A DNA stretch of 7,501 nt from an uncultured Eubacterium sp. (GTDB lineage: Bacteria; Bacillota_A; Clostridia; Lachnospirales; Lachnospiraceae). The notes under the pieces were generated by a model. The model searched no databases. It was given only the letters and a program-made list of their open reading frames with translations, and was not told the DNA's origin. The stretch lies in assembly GCA_948468465.1 (NCBI GenBank), contig CAOKJJ010000215.1, positions 1 to 7,501 on the forward strand, in the 5' to 3' direction. The position numbers were made by a program, and so were the translations under genes. Of the stretch, positions 5,453-7,501 are shown piece after piece (the first letter of the stretch is position 1; every line of letters begins with the position of its first letter).

Positions 5453-6223
5453 ATGAAGAAAACAGAAGAGTCTGATATACTTGGAGACGAACTGGCCGAG
5501 GGGCTGAGCACATTGCTGGATACGCCGGAAAAGGTCAGCCAGACAAGAAGATTTATGGATATGCTTGTAGGATATCGGGAACTGATGATGATGTATACCT
5601 GTGCATTAAAAGAAGTACGGACAAAATTCGAGGTATTGGATACCGAATTCAGTGTCCGTTATCAGCGTAATCCAATCAGTTCTGTGTCTACGCGTTTAAA
5701 GCACACAAACAGTATTATGGCAAAGCTGGACCGGTATGGATATGGGTTCTCGGTAGATAATATTGAGAAATATATACATGATGCTGCGGGAATCCGGATC
5801 ATTTGTTCTTATATAGATGATATATATGGAATTGCAGATGCATTGCTAAACCAGGATGATATAACGCTTGTTACGAGAAAGGATTATATTATTAATCCAA
5901 AGCCGAATGGTTACCGCAGCCTGCATTTAATCGTAGAAGTTCCTGTATATTTTGCGAATTTTAAAAAGAACATGAAAGTGGAAGTGCAGATTCGTACGAT
6001 TGCGATGGATTTTTGGGCAAGTTTGGAACATCAGCTGAAATATAAGCAGAATATTCCCAATCAGCAGTCCATTGTACAGCAATTAAAGGAATGTGCAGAT
6101 GTTATCGCGATGACGGACCAGAAGATGATTGGCATCCGCCAGCAGATCGAGGCAGTATCAGATGCCCCGACGGAAGAAGAAATTCTGCTGGAAAAATTAA
6201 GCCGGATGGATATGAATATTTAG
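5453..6223 (+). CDS. Small alarmone synthetase, GTP pyrophosphokinase (RelQ-like)
   Basis: This 256-residue enzyme should transfer pyrophosphate from ATP to GDP or GTP to make (p)ppGpp. It has only the RelA/SpoT synthetase domain (about residues 60-200), without the N-terminal HD hydrolase or C-terminal TGS and ACT domains, so it is a single-domain synthetase. Motifs are STRLKHTNSIMAKL (79-92), DAAGIRI with D110 as likely Mg ligand, KDYIINPKPNGYRSLH (143-158) for substrate binding, and EVQIRT with E177. The AMDFWASLEH segment (184-193) is typical of the RelQ/YjbM group. At 256 residues it is longer than B. subtilis YjbM (about 211), mainly by an N-terminal helical extension. GGAGG lies nine bases before the ATG. 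The gene has its own promoter, so dosage may be set transcriptionally. Its end overlaps the ZIP gene tail to tail. Confidence 0.93.
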   Translation: MKKTEESDILGDELAEGLSTLLDTPEKVSQTRRFMDMLVGYRELMMMYTCALKEVRTKFEVLDTEFSVRYQRNPISSVSTRLKHTNSIMAKLDRYGYGFSVDNIEKYIHDAAGIRIICSYIDDIYGIADALLNQDDITLVTRKDYIINPKPNGYRSLHLIVEVPVYFANFKKNMKVEVQIRTIAMDFWASLEHQLKYKQNIPNQQSIVQQLKECADVIAMTDQKMIGIRQQIEAVSDAPTEEEILLEKLSRMDMNI

Positions 6224-7023
6224 CCAAGCATTACGTCTAACAGCATCATAACAGCGAACCCAAGCATGATTCCCATAGTAGCAGAATAAGGCTGGTTCTT
6301 TTGATTCTGCTGACATTCCGGGATGAGCTCGTGAACGGCTACTAAGATCATGGCGCCTGCGGCAAAAGAAAGCGCAAATGGCAAGATCGCTTCTACATAA
6401 ACGACAAGCAAAGCGCCGGATAGCCCTGCAATTGGTTCAACGATACCGGAAGCCTGCCCCAAAAAGAAACTCTTTTTTCTGGAGCAGCCTTCTCTGCGCA
6501 GCGGAATGGATACAGCAGCGCCTTCCGGGAAGTTCTGCAGGCCGATGCCAAGGGCAATTGTAATAGCTCCCATCAGGCTTTCTGGTGTGTATTCTTTCCC
6601 CAATGCGCCGAAAGCAACGCCAACGGCCAGTCCTTCCGGTATGTTGTGGAGCGTGATGGAAAGGATGAGCATGATGATCCGATTCATGCGTTCATTTGCT
6701 TTTTCCAGGGTGTGATCAGAGGTCTTGCTTCGGGCATAAGAGACGGCTTTATCAGAAAGCCACATAAAAACCGCGCCGCAAAGAAAGCCCACGGTAGCGG
6801 TCAGATAGGCCGGAAGGCCATGCCTTGCCTCCGCACGTTCGATGGCTGGCTGGAGCAAAGACCAAAAGCTGGCGGCAATCATGACACCAGAAGCAAATCC
6901 GAGCATCAGATTCATCAGTCGGGCATTGGGAGACTTAAAAAATATGACAGTGGCAGCGCCTAATGCAGTTACAGACCATGTTCCGATGGTCGCTAAAAGC
7001 GCCAGAAAAACGACAGGATACAT
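6220..7023 (-). CDS. ZIP family metal transporter (GufA/ZupT type)
   Basis: This 267-residue inner-membrane protein has about eight hydrophobic segments and probably imports divalent metals such as zinc, iron or manganese. The binding motifs are HNIPEG (126-131), QNFPEG (163-168), E196 in SGIVEP, and HELIPE (231-236). H126, E130, Q163 and E167 correspond to the primary metal site described for the bacterial GufA-type ZIP of Bordetella; Q replaces the H found in ZupT. The loop between segments 3 and 4 (92-112) has a single histidine rather than a His-rich cluster. The minus-strand AGAAGGG (7037-7031) precedes the ATG at 7023. The stop overlaps the synthetase stop by four bases. Tandem repeats 40-110 bases upstream are candidate control sites. 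The metal cannot be decided from sequence. Confidence 0.93.
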   Translation of the reverse strand: MYPVVFLALLATIGTWSVTALGAATVIFFKSPNARLMNLMLGFASGVMIAASFWSLLQPAIERAEARHGLPAYLTATVGFLCGAVFMWLSDKAVSYARSKTSDHTLEKANERMNRIIMLILSITLHNIPEGLAVGVAFGALGKEYTPESLMGAITIALGIGLQNFPEGAAVSIPLRREGCSRKKSFFLGQASGIVEPIAGLSGALLVVYVEAILPFALSFAAGAMILVAVHELIPECQQNQKNQPYSATMGIMLGFAVMMLLDVMLG

Positions 7024-7060
7024 GTTGGAATCCCTTCTTTAAAGAAAGACTTACTATCAG

Positions 7061-7133
7061 TATATATGATTCTTGAAAAAATGCTCTTATTTTTCAGGAA
7101 TATATGATAATTGAAAAAAGCTCTTATTTTTCA
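7061..7133. repeat. Two tandem 38-bp repeats with internal palindromes, upstream of the ZIP gene
   Basis: The sequence at 7063-7096 recurs at 7101-7133 with a single-base gap and a few substitutions. Each unit contains the perfect 7-bp dyad TGAAAAA and TTTTTCA, at 7074-7080/7090-7096 and 7112-7118/7127-7133, with nine- and eight-base spacers holding CTCTTA. They lie in the promoter region of the minus-strand transporter gene. The dyad does not match the Fur, Zur, MntR or AdcR boxes I know. Paired operators, or a simple duplication in AT-rich DNA, are both possible. Confidence 0.75.
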
Positions 7134-7194
7134 TTACCAAAGGAATGCAATTGCTTAATCAGCAGGATTTTGATTTGAACTTTTTATTTTTTTC

Positions 7195-7326
7195 TCATAA
7201 ACTAAAATTATGGCTTCTTTTTGCAAGTGCTGTTGTATTGTCTGTTTTTATTTTATTCTTATAAACTTCCGCTGAATTTTTCAATATCTTATCCTGTGGT
7301 TCTATGATAATACGGTATTCTGACAT
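7195..7326 (-). CDS. Possible 43-residue small protein or gene remnant
   Basis: A minus-strand frame from the ATG at 7326 to the TGA ending at 7195 encodes 43 residues, starting MSEYRIIIEPQDKIL and ending in a basic, polar tail. A GGAAG sequence lies about seven bases before the ATG, a usable if imperfect ribosome site. The mixture of residues looks more protein-like than expected from such AT-rich DNA. A TAG sits directly before the ATG, and the same frame remains open upstream for a further 33 codons. It may be a genuine small protein, the second of two tiny coupled genes, or the remains of a longer gene broken by a stop. I do not recognise a family. Confidence 0.3.
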   Translation of the reverse strand: MSEYRIIIEPQDKILKNSAEVYKNKIKTDNTTALAKRSHNFSL

Positions 7327-7404
7327 CTAAAGCTTCCGATATTGAGGAGCTTTGACTGTCGGAATATCAATATATTTATATTCACTATTAGGAACGGAAA
7401 ACAT
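7327..7404 (-). pseudogene. In-frame open stretch upstream of the small ORF
   Basis: From the ATG at 7404, 25 codons (MFSVPNSEYKYIDIP through KAPQYRKL) run to a TAG at 7329-7327, immediately followed in the same frame by the ATG of the 43-residue frame. The frame is open for eight further codons upstream, to a TGA at 7431-7429. No ribosome site precedes the first ATG. A single substitution in the TAG would join the parts into one product of about 69 residues, which fits a decayed gene. Evidence is compositional only. Confidence 0.22.
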
Positions 7405-7419
7405 ACAATTAGGGGAAGA

Positions 7420-7472
7420 CTTGAAAACTCAAACTTCGTACATAGATTTAGCTATGCACCTTGAAAATTCAA
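7420..7472. repeat. 13-base direct repeats flanking a stem-loop
   Basis: CTTGAAAACTCAA (7420-7432) and CTTGAAAATTCAA (7460-7472) differ at one base and are 40 bases apart. Between them, GTACATAG (7438-7445) and CTATGCAC (7452-7459) form a stem with seven of eight pairs around a six-base loop. The arrangement resembles a structured leader or an element end, but its partner would lie outside the window. Confidence 0.55.
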
Positions 7473-7501
7473 TATCTGGCAGTTATTCAGTTGTCAATGT
7501 T

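Larger units (their letters stand above)
7134..7501. other. Right-edge region without a recognised gene
   Basis: About 370 bases that are very AT-rich with T-runs (7181-7194 and near 7234-7259). It holds the small minus-strand reading frames at 7195-7404 and the repeat and stem-loop at 7420-7472. I see no tRNA, rRNA or recognisable terminator of a neighbouring gene. The last 70 bases look like non-coding leader or element-end DNA, but the window stops before a gene appears. Confidence 0.5.

Noticed and set aside
6378..7042. Several plus-strand frames across the ZIP gene
   Set aside because: They are antisense to a gene with all ZIP motifs intact and show no family resemblance.
7061..7133. 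Tandem repeats as a CRISPR array
   Set aside because: There are only two units, with no unique spacers and no cas genes; each unit is nearly all repeat.

Overview
The window looks like chromosomal DNA from a low-to-moderate GC Gram-positive anaerobe, most likely class Clostridia and probably Lachnospiraceae. This is inferred from strong GGAGG-type ribosome sites, TTGACA/TATAAT promoters, AT-rich intergenic DNA, a PadR/DUF1700/DUF4097 envelope module, a FIST plus soluble MCP pair, a RelQ-type small alarmone synthetase and a GufA-type ZIP transporter. No rRNA, tRNA, CRISPR array, transposase or recombinase gene is visible.

Layout. Positions 1-320 hold a GC-richer left edge, the first copy of a 60-bp repeat, and a near-consensus promoter overlapped by a perfect AT-rich palindrome. 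From 321 to 2317 three overlapping plus-strand genes encode a PadR repressor, a DUF1700/HAAS membrane protein and an N-terminally anchored DUF4097 protein. A second good promoter (2464-2492) drives a two-gene operon: a FIST-domain sensor (2520-3593) and a cytoplasmic methyl-accepting chemotaxis protein (3615-4571). The second 60-bp repeat copy (4581-4640) follows in inverted orientation. Then come a cysteine hydrolase of the isochorismatase/nicotinamidase superfamily (4689-5222) with a clear terminator, a single-domain (p)ppGpp synthetase with its own promoter (5453-6223), and a convergent ZIP metal transporter (7023-6220) whose stop codon overlaps that of the synthetase. The last 480 bp hold tandem repeats upstream of the transporter, a possible small ORF or gene remnant, and short repeats reaching the right edge.

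How the parts relate. The PadR trio is most simply a self-regulated membrane or envelope module. The FIST/MCP pair looks like a split cytoplasmic chemosensor: one chain carries the ligand-sensing domain, the other the signalling hairpin. The five genes from padR to the MCP are enclosed by inverted 60-bp repeats (57/60 identical), with a related 24-bp sequence in direct orientation (20/24) at the outer edges. This resembles the ends of a mobile unit, but each repeat also contains a promoter-like sequence pointing out of the block, so two matching regulatory sites are an alternative. This arrangement is the most unexpected structure in the window.
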